Shown: positions 1 to 6,341, numbered from the stretch's first letter. The stretch: DNA of 6,504 bases from a bacterium (GCA_023143305.1 JAGLHV010000081.1:1-6504), one strand, 5' to 3'. The notes: generated by a model not told the origin, from the letters alone. Translations and numbers: made by a program.

Positions 1-27
1 ATAGTCCATAGACAACAAACAAAAAAT

Positions 28-87
28 AAATTCTAAATACTAAATCCGAAATCCTAAACAAATTCTAAATTCAAAATCCAAAATTCA
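28..87. repeat. Tandem AT-rich heptamers, consensus AAATYCN
   Basis: Two runs of four 7-bp units are in register. The first (28-55) reads aaattct, aaatact, aaatccg, aaatcct. The second (60-87) reads aaattct, aaattca, aaatcca, aaattca. A 4-bp break (aaac) separates them. The units differ mainly at positions 5 and 7. Strings of this kind are familiar between genes in several uncultured bacterial lineages, but their function is unknown. Confidence 0.7.
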
Positions 88-102
88 AAACAAAAAATAA
101 AG

Positions 103-134
103 ACAGTCCATAGTCCACAGTCGATAGTCCATAG
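103..134. repeat. Tandem heptamers, consensus AYAGTCC
   Basis: Four contiguous 7-bp units (acagtcc, atagtcc, acagtcg, atagtcc) are followed by a partial fifth unit (atag). The 11-mer atagtccatag at 124-134 recurs exactly at 1-11, so another array of the same family probably continues beyond the left edge of the window. On the minus strand it reads as repeated GGACTRT. No function is known to me. Confidence 0.75.
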
Positions 135-170
135 ATAAAAATACAGAATAAATACTACATACTAAATAAA

Positions 171-1460
171 TTATTTAAGATTAAAATAGAAAGTTATAAC
201 TCCCCACTGTTCTTTACCGTAAAACTTCTTCTCCAGGGCAACAAATACCCATTGACTCAAAGCATTGGTAACCAATTGGTCCAGCCTGGAATAACCGGAA
301 GTTCGCTGAACATAAATATTCTTTTTTACTTTACCATTGGAAAGCACCACAAAATGCAGGCTAACCGCCGCATCTACACCCTGCCTTTTAGCCCATTCCG
401 GATATTTGGGAACAACTTTATCAAGTATTTCCCGATTGGCTAAGGGACCGACTATTTCAAATAAAGTCCGTTTTTTAGCTGCTGTCCGCCGAATTACTTT
501 CTCTTCACTCTGTTTTTTAGAACGAACCTCTTCTGCCTCAATTTCTTCTTTAATTGATGACCAACCACCGCCTCCCGTACCTCCACCGGTGGTTTTAAAA
601 ATTCCGCCGTATTTTCCACCACCATCTTTGCCTCCCGAGCTTCCCGAACCCCCTGTTTGGGCCCCGGTACCCCCGACTCCGTCTCCCCCGGATAGGTCAC
701 CTTCACTAATTCCTCCGGTAAAACGGCTGTCCATACTGTCCGACGATAATCCTTCCGTACCAAATCCCCCTCCGATTTTTTCCGTACCGAAAGTTTTTCC
801 CTGCATCCTGGACGATTTAACTTTAGGAACAAGCATTTTCTTGGTCGTTCCAATATTTTTACTGGTTTTACCGGTAGAAATCAGGGCAATATCCCCTCCG
901 CCTTGTGAGATTCCTTCTGCTTTACTTACCTGGAAAGGAAGATCCCCGGAAGCTACAGAATAACTTCTGGATTCCAATTTCCTTGCTTGTTTTTCAGTAA
1001 TTTCTTCAGCATGCTTTGTAGCAAAAGCAATTTGGTCCTCAGTCATTGCCAGCTCTTGTTGAGCAGATTTTCCTTTAAAATTAAAGTTAGATATTGAACC
1101 GTTTTTAGCTATCAGTTTTCCTTTTGGTTTAATAATTTTTTCGGTAATTTTTATAGGCTTCAGACTTGTATCTATTTTACCGGCCAGTTCACTTTCCTCT
1201 TTTTTCGGCGGTTCTGCTTTCTTAAAAAAACTTTTTATCTTACCGGCTAAACTAAGCCCTTTTTTCTCACGATAAGCAGGTAAAGGAGGACCTATTTCTT
1301 CGCTTATATAATCTATACTTATTATAGGATTACGTATTTCCCGGTCTCCTATAGGACTTACCTGCCAGAATAACAGCAATGAATGCATCAGTATCGCTAA
1401 TACCCAACAAATTATTTCATCGGTTAACCGGGGATTTATTAGTTTTATTGTTATAACCAT
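171..1460 (-). CDS. tonB: TonB-family energy transducer with glycine-rich linker
   Basis: This 429-residue protein should link the inner-membrane ExbB/ExbD motor to an outer-membrane or periplasmic partner. It has a short cytoplasmic N-terminus and one membrane segment at about residues 16-34, with a histidine (H26) inside it, as in TonB. A basic, glutamate/lysine-rich region follows at about 60-165, including a short LAGKI motif twice (71-75 and 92-96). Next comes a glycine-rich stretch at about 228-300. A C-terminal TonB domain (about 336-429) shows YPEWAKRQGV from Y353, the strand-loop FVVLSNGKV, TSGYSRLD at 387-394 and W404. The usual Pro-Lys/Pro-Glu spacer of TonB is missing, and E. coli TonB is only about 239 residues. 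The ATG follows GAGGGG (positions 1470-1475) by 9 nt. It is the last gene of the cluster, 24 bp after the second exbD. The family call is firm, but the partner is unknown. TolA is less likely because the C-terminal motifs are TonB-like. Confidence 0.88.
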   Translation of the reverse strand: MVITIKLINPRLTDEIICWVLAILMHSLLLFWQVSPIGDREIRNPIISIDYISEEIGPPLPAYREKKGLSLAGKIKSFFKKAEPPKKEESELAGKIDTSLKPIKITEKIIKPKGKLIAKNGSISNFNFKGKSAQQELAMTEDQIAFATKHAEEITEKQARKLESRSYSVASGDLPFQVSKAEGISQGGGDIALISTGKTSKNIGTTKKMLVPKVKSSRMQGKTFGTEKIGGGFGTEGLSSDSMDSRFTGGISEGDLSGGDGVGGTGAQTGGSGSSGGKDGGGKYGGIFKTTGGGTGGGGWSSIKEEIEAEEVRSKKQSEEKVIRRTAAKKRTLFEIVGPLANREILDKVVPKYPEWAKRQGVDAAVSLHFVVLSNGKVKKNIYVQRTSGYSRLDQLVTNALSQWVFVALEKKFYGKEQWGVITFYFNLK

Positions 1461-1469
1461 AGGAAACTA

Positions 1470-1475
1470 CCCCTC
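1470..1475 (-). promoter_or_regulatory. Ribosome binding site of the tonB-like gene
   Basis: GAGGGG on the minus strand lies 9 nt before the ATG at 1460-1458, inside the 24-bp gap after the upstream stop codon. It supports that start. Another ATG at 1477-1475 is out of frame with the gene. This site is weaker than those of the other genes in the cluster. Confidence 0.55.
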
Positions 1476-1484
1476 ATTACGAAC

Positions 1485-1904
1485 CTATTTTTTATACTTT
1501 TTAATTTTTTGTTTAGTTGCTACTGCTACTCTTCTTGCCCTTACTTTTTTAACCAAAATATCAAATATTTTTTCTACCTTACCAAAAGGAATATCTTTAT
1601 CCGCTCTTACAATAACATACACGTTCCTTCTTTTACCGATTCTTTTTCTTACGCCGGGAACTAATTCATCCCATGATACCTCTTCGGAGTCTATAGCTAA
1701 CCTACCGTCCTTTGAATAACTAACCGTAACATTTTGCTCTTTTGATTCTTTGGTTATTGCCTCGGGTAAATCTACCGGGATACTGGGAATATTAACAATA
1801 GGAGCAACAATCATCAATACAATTACCAGAACAAAAGCCACATTTATTATTGGCGCAATATATACCCCGCCAATAGGGACCTCTTCCGACCTTGTAACTT
1901 TCAT
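1485..1904 (-). CDS. exbD: ExbD/TolR-family protein lacking the membrane aspartate
   Basis: This 139-residue protein has the normal ExbD size and layout: a short cytoplasmic N-terminus, one membrane segment at about 17-38, and a periplasmic domain to the end with a very basic tail (KQKIKKYKK). After the membrane segment it has the typical VDLPEA motif (44-49). Later it has VIVRADKDIPFGKV (97-110), the usual ExbD core strand and loop. The striking change is in the membrane motif. The family reads roughly TPLVDV, whereas here it is APIINV, with N21 (codon AAT at 1844-1842) where the proton-carrying aspartate should be (D25 in E. coli ExbD). It therefore probably cannot carry protons itself and may act only with the neighbouring aspartate-bearing ExbD. 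It begins 12 bp after that gene and shares its likely transcript. The family assignment is strong, and the loss of proton transfer is inferred. Confidence 0.88.
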   Translation of the reverse strand: MKVTRSEEVPIGGVYIAPIINVAFVLVIVLMIVAPIVNIPSIPVDLPEAITKESKEQNVTVSYSKDGRLAIDSEEVSWDELVPGVRKRIGKRRNVYVIVRADKDIPFGKVEKIFDILVKKVRARRVAVATKQKIKKYKK

Positions 1905-1910
1905 TTTTTT

Positions 1911-1916
1911 CTCCTA
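1911..1916 (-). promoter_or_regulatory. Ribosome binding site of the second exbD
   Basis: TAGGAG on the minus strand fills the first half of the 12-bp gap between the two exbD genes, directly after the TAA stop, and lies 6 nt before the ATG at 1904-1902. It fixes the start of the second exbD and suggests reinitiation by ribosomes finishing the first. Confidence 0.75.
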
Positions 1917-2339
1917 TTATCTTTTCCGTCTTTTTAACAAAGAAATACTTCTGGCACCGTTTTGTTTTATAATATCTAAAATATGTACTACTTTACCGTG
2001 TAAAACAGCCGGGTGAACCGTTACCATTACCTTTTTATCCGCTTTTCTGGACAACTCAGCTAACAAATGAGCAGCGAAATACAGTTCAGAGGGAACCTTC
2101 CTGTTATTTAAATATATATCTTTTTCCCGGATATCAACAAAGAGTGGCTTTTCCTTCTTAAGTTGCTCAATTTTACTGGCTACGGCCCGGGAAGAAATAA
2201 CTTTTATCATTGACTGCATTATCATCGGGGAAATAACCATCAAAATAATTAAAAGGGTTAAAGAAAGATCACACATAGGAGTAACATTTATATCCGCAAT
2301 ATCACTTGACAATCCCTTTTCCGTAGACCTTTTTCTCAT
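1917..2339 (-). CDS. exbD: ExbD/TolR-family protein with the proton-carrying aspartate
   Basis: This 140-residue protein has a hydrophilic N-terminus of about 17 residues, then INVTPMCDLSLTLLIILMV, the ExbD membrane motif. D24 (codon GAT at 2270-2268) stands where E. coli ExbD has D25, the residue that takes up protons inside the ExbB pore. The membrane segment covers about 22-44, and the rest is a periplasmic domain with FVDIREKDIYLNNRKV (67-82) and GKVVHILDIIKQNGARSISLL, recognisable as the ExbD fold. Two family signatures are missing. There is no VxLPxA after the membrane segment. The usual RADKDIPF-type loop is shortened by two residues to HPAVLH (109-114). It lies 43 bp after exbB behind AGGAGA with 7-nt spacing. 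Its role is the protonatable stator or rotor subunit of an ExbB-ExbD motor. ExbD and TolR cannot be told apart by sequence alone, and the TonB-type neighbour favours ExbD. Confidence 0.9.
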   Translation of the reverse strand: MRKRSTEKGLSSDIADINVTPMCDLSLTLLIILMVISPMIMQSMIKVISSRAVASKIEQLKKEKPLFVDIREKDIYLNNRKVPSELYFAAHLLAELSRKADKKVMVTVHPAVLHGKVVHILDIIKQNGARSISLLKRRKR

Positions 2340-2346
2340 TTATATT

Positions 2347-2352
2347 TCTCCT
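2347..2352 (-). promoter_or_regulatory. Ribosome binding site of the first exbD
   Basis: AGGAGA on the minus strand lies 7 nt before the ATG at 2339-2337. It supports this start, which also leaves the expected short cytoplasmic tail before the membrane motif. Confidence 0.7.
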
Positions 2353-2382
2353 GACCGCTAAATTTGTTTTTTAAAACCGTCT

Positions 2383-3069
2383 TTAGATAATTCTATCATC
2401 TTTATGTGTTATAGAACGGGCTGCCGCCATTTCTGCTTTTTTAGCCGTTCTCTTTTTTCTAAAAAGAAGAATCAATAATTCCTGGGTACAAGTATCTATT
2501 TTAGTCATTTTACCACGTATTTTATAAGTGAGAATATTATAAACTACAGCGGAAGGAATAGCTACTACTATCCCGGCTACAGTGGTAATCAATGCCTCGG
2601 AAATACCTGCCGCTACGATAGTAGGACCTCCTGAACCGGACAAAGCTAAATCATGAAAGGCACGAATAATTCCTAATACGGTTCCCAACAATCCCAAAAG
2701 AGGAGAAATAAAACTCATTGTTCCAAACAATCCTAATTTTCGGGAAAGAAGGTCACGGATTCTCTGTTTGTAAATAGTCACCGTATCCTCAAGGTCTAAG
2801 CGGTTCAGCTGCGATGATTGTTCCAGTAAGACTTTGATAACCTGGGGAACCAATCCTTTTTCTTCCCTGGAGGCTATAATTGCTTCATTTAATTTATTCT
2901 GTTCTACCAGTGTTTTCACCCTAACCCAATAAGTTTCTTTAAATTTTCCTGCCCGGGAAAAATAAAAAAACCTCTCCAGGGCATAAGTAATCATCAAAAT
3001 AGAACAAAATAAAAGAACACTCATAACTACAGGACTGATTTTTATAATATTAAAAAAACTATAATCCAT
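2383..3069 (-). CDS. exbB: ExbB/TolQ/MotA-family proton channel protein
   Basis: This 228-residue protein is the pore-forming partner of the ExbD proteins in the inner membrane. It has a membrane segment at about 13-35, a long cytoplasmic loop (about 36-112), and two further membrane segments at about 115-140 and 158-183. The two family hallmarks are ISPLLGLLGTVLGIIRAF (121-138) and GISEALITTVAGIVVAIPS (155-173). T130, E158 and T163 match T148, E176 and T181 of E. coli ExbB, which line the pore next to the ExbD aspartate, so the channel looks functional. The cytoplasmic tail after about residue 203 is basic (RKKRTAKK). The ATG directly abuts the TAA stop of the TPR gene and has a strong AAAGGAGG site inside that gene's end. 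Length and topology are normal for the family. The TonB-type gene downstream favours ExbB over TolQ. Confidence 0.93.
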   Translation of the reverse strand: MDYSFFNIIKISPVVMSVLLFCSILMITYALERFFYFSRAGKFKETYWVRVKTLVEQNKLNEAIIASREEKGLVPQVIKVLLEQSSQLNRLDLEDTVTIYKQRIRDLLSRKLGLFGTMSFISPLLGLLGTVLGIIRAFHDLALSGSGGPTIVAAGISEALITTVAGIVVAIPSAVVYNILTYKIRGKMTKIDTCTQELLILLFRKKRTAKKAEMAAARSITHKDDRII

Positions 3070-6000
3070 TTATTTCTTTCCTCCTTTCAATAAATTAATT
3101 TTTTCTCTTGCTGTGCTTTTCCAACCGGCATCCGGACTATTCCGGACAATATCCTGATAAACGATAATAGCTGCTTTATTATTGCCTCCTTTTTCATAAA
3201 TTTCACCCAGGGTAGCTAAACCGGCCAGACGGAATTTATCAGCTGCCGGCCTAAACTTAAGAAATTGCTTATAAGTCTCTTTCACTTTTTCGGCAAGCTG
3301 TAATTCTTCGTAACATCTACCCGTATAAAATATTGCCTCGGATTTTTCTTTTAACTGCTCCGGTATTTTTTGATAAAATTCAATTGCCTGCTTAAAATTC
3401 CTTAACTCTTCGTTTAAAGCACCCACCTGTAAATAACAAAAACCAACGGAAGCATCCTCGGGATAATGTTGGATAAAACTTTTGTAGCCCTCAATAGCCT
3501 CATTAAATCTACGGGATTTTTTATAACACAGAGGAATATTTAACCGTGCATCTTTAGCAAGAGGATCCAGAGGATACTTTTCCAGAAAATTCATAAAATA
3601 AGTAGCTGCCTGAAGATAATTCTTACCCTTAAAAGCCGACACTGCTAAACGAAACCTCACTTGCAAAGAAAGATCGTCTTCGGAAAAATTCTGAATAAAA
3701 TTTTCATAAGATTTTATTGCAATTTCATATTTTTCTTCCAGAAAACTTATTTCACATAAATAAAACATTGCTTTTTTAGCGGTTTCTGTTTCCGGAAAAT
3801 CAATAATAATTTTATTAAAATATTCTTTTGCTATCGTGTATTTCTTTTTATTAAAAGCCTCTGCCCCCATTTCCCAATAAGAATCCACTGCAAATTTACT
3901 TTTGGGAAATTCTTTAAGTAATTTACCTAACTCTTTACCTTTCTTACCCTGCCGATAATAACAAGTTTGTAATTGTTCTAAAACATAAGGTATCTTTTCA
4001 TCTTGAGGAAACAAATTCATAAAATTCTTATAAAGCGTAACCGCCTCATTAATATTTCCTGCATTGTAATAACACTGTCCCAACTGTAAAAAACTCTCTT
4101 TTACCAAATCCGAAGAAGTATACGCATCTACTAAAATCTGATAAGCTTGTATTGCTTCTTTATATTTCCACATTCCAAAATAAGTCTTTCCTATTTGAAA
4201 TAAGGCTTTAGGAGCAAATTCACTTTCCGGATATCTACCGGCTATCTTTTTCCATTTTCCTACCGCCTCTTCATAAAATTCCAACCGGTACAAAGCCACT
4301 CCCTGTTGATAAAAGGCCTGGCTTACATTAACATTATCAGGATATTTTGATACAAAAGTATCATAATAAGTAATTGCTTTTTCGTATTCCCGCTGATTAA
4401 AAAGAATATTAGCCGTTTCCAGACTGGCCCGGGCACTTACATCCCTCTTTTTCAATTCGGCAGCAAGTTCTCCTGCTTTCTGCTGAGCTCTTTTTGCCTC
4501 TTCATATTTACCTTCTTTAGCATAACAAGCGGCAATAGCATGCTGTGCTTCGGGAACAAGTTGATGATAAGGATAATTTTTAACTACTAAATCGTAAACC
4601 ACACCGGCACGATTATACTGTTTAAGCTCAAAATAGGCTTCGGCTACCCAAAAATATGCCTCTGCCTGCCATTTACTCGGGCTGGTGGGAGAATTTTTTA
4701 AAATCTGATAAACATGAGTGACTATCTGCGCATATTCCTTACTTTGATAATAAGAAGTAGCTAAAAGATAAGTCGCCATTTCTGAAAATATTGTTTCCGG
4801 AAAATAATCAATTACTTCCTGATAAGTCTGATTAGCTTCCAGGAATTTATCCGTTTTCTGATAAGCAATACCTTTAACTAATTTTACCTTAGCAACTAAT
4901 TTACCCCACTGATATTCCCGTAAGTAATTTTCCGACCGGGTAATTACTTCTCCGTATTGTCCTTCCAACATATAACACCATATTATTTTAAACGCAGCAT
5001 CCATGCAAATTTCCGGTTCTTTTAATACCTGAGAATAATTAGTTAATGCCGCAGCAAAATCTCTTTTTTGTAAAGCTAATTCTCCTAAAAAATATTTACT
5101 TATCGGAACTAATGAATCATCGGGAAACCCCTCAATAAGTCTGGTAAACTTTAGGCTTGCTTCGTTAAATGATTCCATTTGCAATTTACAACAGGCCATA
5201 TAAAATAAAGCATGTACCCTTAAATCGCTATCCACAAAATCTTTAAATGTTTTTTCAAAAGATTTATAAGCTAAAGCATATTGTCTGATTTGATAAAGAC
5301 ATTCCCCACTACTATAAACAGCTTTTTCCGCCCACTTACTATCAGGTGCTTTTTCTACTACTTTTTTAAAAAAACCCAGGGCATTCATTGTTTCTTTTGC
5401 TTTTTGATGAACGATGCCGTTATAATAAATACAAGCGACATCTTCTTCGTTTTCCCTCAAATAATCCATAGCCGCCTTTACCTGATTGTCTTGTAATAAA
5501 ATAAGACTAATCGGAATTATAATCTTAGCTTCCTTTCGATATCCCGGATAAAACTGAATCAACTCTAATAGATCATCCTTACTTTTATAATTTTCCTCCA
5601 TTGCTAAATAGCAAAGGGCACGGCCGTAAATTGCTTCTGCTCTAAGACTTTTATTTTTCCCGCGGGCTACTTTATTAAAGTAATCCAGAGCAGTTAAATG
5701 TTTCCCCATATTAAAATTACATTCCCCTAAACGATACCTGGCGTTTAAACATGTATTTTTATCCCGGGAATATTTATCTATGGTTTTTTTAAATTCTCTG
5801 GCTGCTAAAGGATACTTCTCTTGCTGAAAAAAACATTCTCCAATCATAAATTGAGCCTGGCCGGCTTTGATATCTTCGGGAAAAGCATGCACAAATTCCC
5901 GGTATTCACTGATAGCTAAATCTATATTCCCTCCCCGGTAAGTAAAAGAAGCTAAATTATATTGAATTATAGCTTCTGTTCTATCTTTATTTCTCGCTGC

Positions 6001-6078
6001 AAAACTAAACCCCACAGATAAAAACATAAAAAAAATAATTAAAAAAATTCCGGCCTTTAATCTTTTAAAAAGATTCAT
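3070..6078 (-). CDS. Large exported tetratricopeptide-repeat (TPR) protein
   Basis: This 1002-residue protein opens with a signal peptide: positive n-region (MNLFKRLKAG), hydrophobic core to about residue 23, and likely cleavage after SFA at 27. No lipobox cysteine follows, so it is probably soluble in the periplasm. The rest is built almost entirely of about 25 helix-turn-helix TPR units of some 34-37 residues. Clear examples are at 36-66, 74-104, 251-283, 324-354, 397-427, 587-617, 624-654, 661-691, 732-762, 769-799, 843-873 and 952-982. Many carry the G-x-C/Y-Y...G-x-Y-x-E-A pattern and end in a YP or FP turn. Residues 176-215 and 690-727 are more divergent. The protein has 17 cysteines, many at the same repeat position. 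TPRs bind proteins or peptides, and the smaller CpoB/YbgF TPR protein works with Tol-Pal, so an adaptor role for this motor is plausible but not shown. The start is supported by GAGGAGA 8 nt upstream. It is the first gene of the operon. Confidence 0.9.
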   Translation of the reverse strand: MNLFKRLKAGIFLIIFFMFLSVGFSFAARNKDRTEAIIQYNLASFTYRGGNIDLAISEYREFVHAFPEDIKAGQAQFMIGECFFQQEKYPLAAREFKKTIDKYSRDKNTCLNARYRLGECNFNMGKHLTALDYFNKVARGKNKSLRAEAIYGRALCYLAMEENYKSKDDLLELIQFYPGYRKEAKIIIPISLILLQDNQVKAAMDYLRENEEDVACIYYNGIVHQKAKETMNALGFFKKVVEKAPDSKWAEKAVYSSGECLYQIRQYALAYKSFEKTFKDFVDSDLRVHALFYMACCKLQMESFNEASLKFTRLIEGFPDDSLVPISKYFLGELALQKRDFAAALTNYSQVLKEPEICMDAAFKIIWCYMLEGQYGEVITRSENYLREYQWGKLVAKVKLVKGIAYQKTDKFLEANQTYQEVIDYFPETIFSEMATYLLATSYYQSKEYAQIVTHVYQILKNSPTSPSKWQAEAYFWVAEAYFELKQYNRAGVVYDLVVKNYPYHQLVPEAQHAIAACYAKEGKYEEAKRAQQKAGELAAELKKRDVSARASLETANILFNQREYEKAITYYDTFVSKYPDNVNVSQAFYQQGVALYRLEFYEEAVGKWKKIAGRYPESEFAPKALFQIGKTYFGMWKYKEAIQAYQILVDAYTSSDLVKESFLQLGQCYYNAGNINEAVTLYKNFMNLFPQDEKIPYVLEQLQTCYYRQGKKGKELGKLLKEFPKSKFAVDSYWEMGAEAFNKKKYTIAKEYFNKIIIDFPETETAKKAMFYLCEISFLEEKYEIAIKSYENFIQNFSEDDLSLQVRFRLAVSAFKGKNYLQAATYFMNFLEKYPLDPLAKDARLNIPLCYKKSRRFNEAIEGYKSFIQHYPEDASVGFCYLQVGALNEELRNFKQAIEFYQKIPEQLKEKSEAIFYTGRCYEELQLAEKVKETYKQFLKFRPAADKFRLAGLATLGEIYEKGGNNKAAIIVYQDIVRNSPDAGWKSTAREKINLLKGGKK
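3080..3087 (-). promoter_or_regulatory. Strong ribosome binding site of exbB within the TPR gene
   Basis: AAAGGAGG, close to the full anti-Shine-Dalgarno complement, lies 10 nt before the exbB ATG. It is encoded by the last codons of the TPR gene, where the protein ends LLKGGKK. The stop and start codons touch (TAAATG), so the two genes should be translationally coupled. The stronger site may also raise ExbB output over that of the TPR protein. Confidence 0.75.
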
Positions 6079-6086
6079 TTTATATA

Positions 6087-6093
6087 TCTCCTC
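6087..6093 (-). promoter_or_regulatory. Ribosome binding site of the TPR gene
   Basis: GAGGAGA on the minus strand lies 8 nt before the ATG at 6078-6076. It supports this start, which is also the one that gives a complete signal peptide. Confidence 0.8.
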
Positions 6094-6149
6094 TATTTTT
6101 ATACGAGTAATAATATTTCCGCAAAATAGTTTTTTTTTATTTTTGTTGT

Positions 6150-6171
6150 ATTCAACACCTTATTCAATATC
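6150..6171. repeat. 22-bp direct repeat, gene-proximal copy
   Basis: This copy matches 6385-6406 in 20 of 22 positions, and both differences are C to T. The two copies lie 235 bp apart in the same orientation and bracket the double hairpin and the candidate promoter. Confidence 0.6.
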
Positions 6172-6210
6172 TTTTCGGGTCTAATTCCCCACAGCTTGCT
6201 GCATCATTCC

Positions 6211-6244
6211 TGGTACCGCGTCATTCCTATTACCACGTCATTCC
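6211..6244. repeat. Two tandem 17-mers ending in GTCATTCC
   Basis: Units 6211-6227 and 6228-6244 agree at 14 of 17 positions. A more degraded unit, sharing TCATTCC at 6204-6210, precedes them with the same 17-bp spacing. The last unit runs into the left arm of the double hairpin, so these may be partial copies of that element's end. Confidence 0.55.
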
Positions 6245-6295
6245 CGCGAAAGCGGGAATCTACAGGGAATAGACTCCTGCTTTCGCAGGAGTGAC
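6237..6295. repeat. Inverted pair of REP-like hairpins
   Basis: Two 26-bp halves (6237-6262 and 6270-6295) are inverted copies, identical at 22 of 26 positions and separated by 7 bp (cagggaa). Each half is itself a perfect 8-bp stem with a 4-base loop: attcccgc-gaaa-gcgggaat (6240-6259) and actcctgc-tttc-gcaggagt (6273-6292). The first stem fits ATTCCC-N8-GGGAAT, the form of the neisserial dRS3 repeat. The layout is that of REP doublets or a tiny inverted-repeat element. No transposase is present nearby. No T-run follows on the minus strand, so it is not a standard terminator. Confidence 0.85.
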
Positions 6296-6341
6296 ATTGA
6301 TTGATACCCCGTATGACTGCCCTGCGGCTACCTAAAGTAAA

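Larger units (their letters stand above)
1..170. other. Gene-free, repeat-filled region downstream of the operon
   Basis: No plausible coding region is seen after the tonB-like stop codon. The stretch is extremely AT-rich and is laid out almost symmetrically. A GTCC-type heptamer piece lies at 1-11, then an A-rich 14-mer at 17-30, AT-rich heptamers at 28-87, an exact second copy of the 14-mer (aaacaaaaaataaa) at 88-101, and a GTCC-type heptamer array at 103-134. Weak heptamers (aaatact, acatact, aaataaa) reappear at 150-170. No GC-rich hairpin followed by a T-run is visible on the minus strand, so no intrinsic terminator can be called for the operon. Confidence 0.7.

Noticed and set aside
1..134. 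CRISPR array
   Set aside because: The units are 7 bp, contiguous and degenerate, with no spacers, and no cas gene is present.
337..963. Plus-strand 208-residue proline-rich open frame, with shorter overlapping frames at 252-443 (+) and 494-853 (-)
   Set aside because: They lie inside the tonB-like gene. The proline runs are simply the antisense of its glycine codons, and none has a ribosome site or a recognisable domain.
1750..2016. Plus-strand 88-residue open frame across the two exbD genes
   Set aside because: It is antisense to two well-supported ExbD genes and their junction, and is hydrophobic only because it mirrors a membrane segment.
5281..5496. Plus-strand 71-residue Phe-rich open frame
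   Set aside because: It is antisense to lysine- and glutamate-rich TPR codons, with no independent support.
171..6078. Classical Tol-Pal operon
   Set aside because: There is no TolB, Pal or YbgC. The last gene has a TonB-type C-terminal domain rather than a TolA one, and there are two ExbD/TolR genes.
6237..6295. Hairpins as an intrinsic terminator of the upstream gene
   Set aside because: Neither strand shows a T-run directly after the stems. The inverted doublet with covariation fits a REP-like element better.
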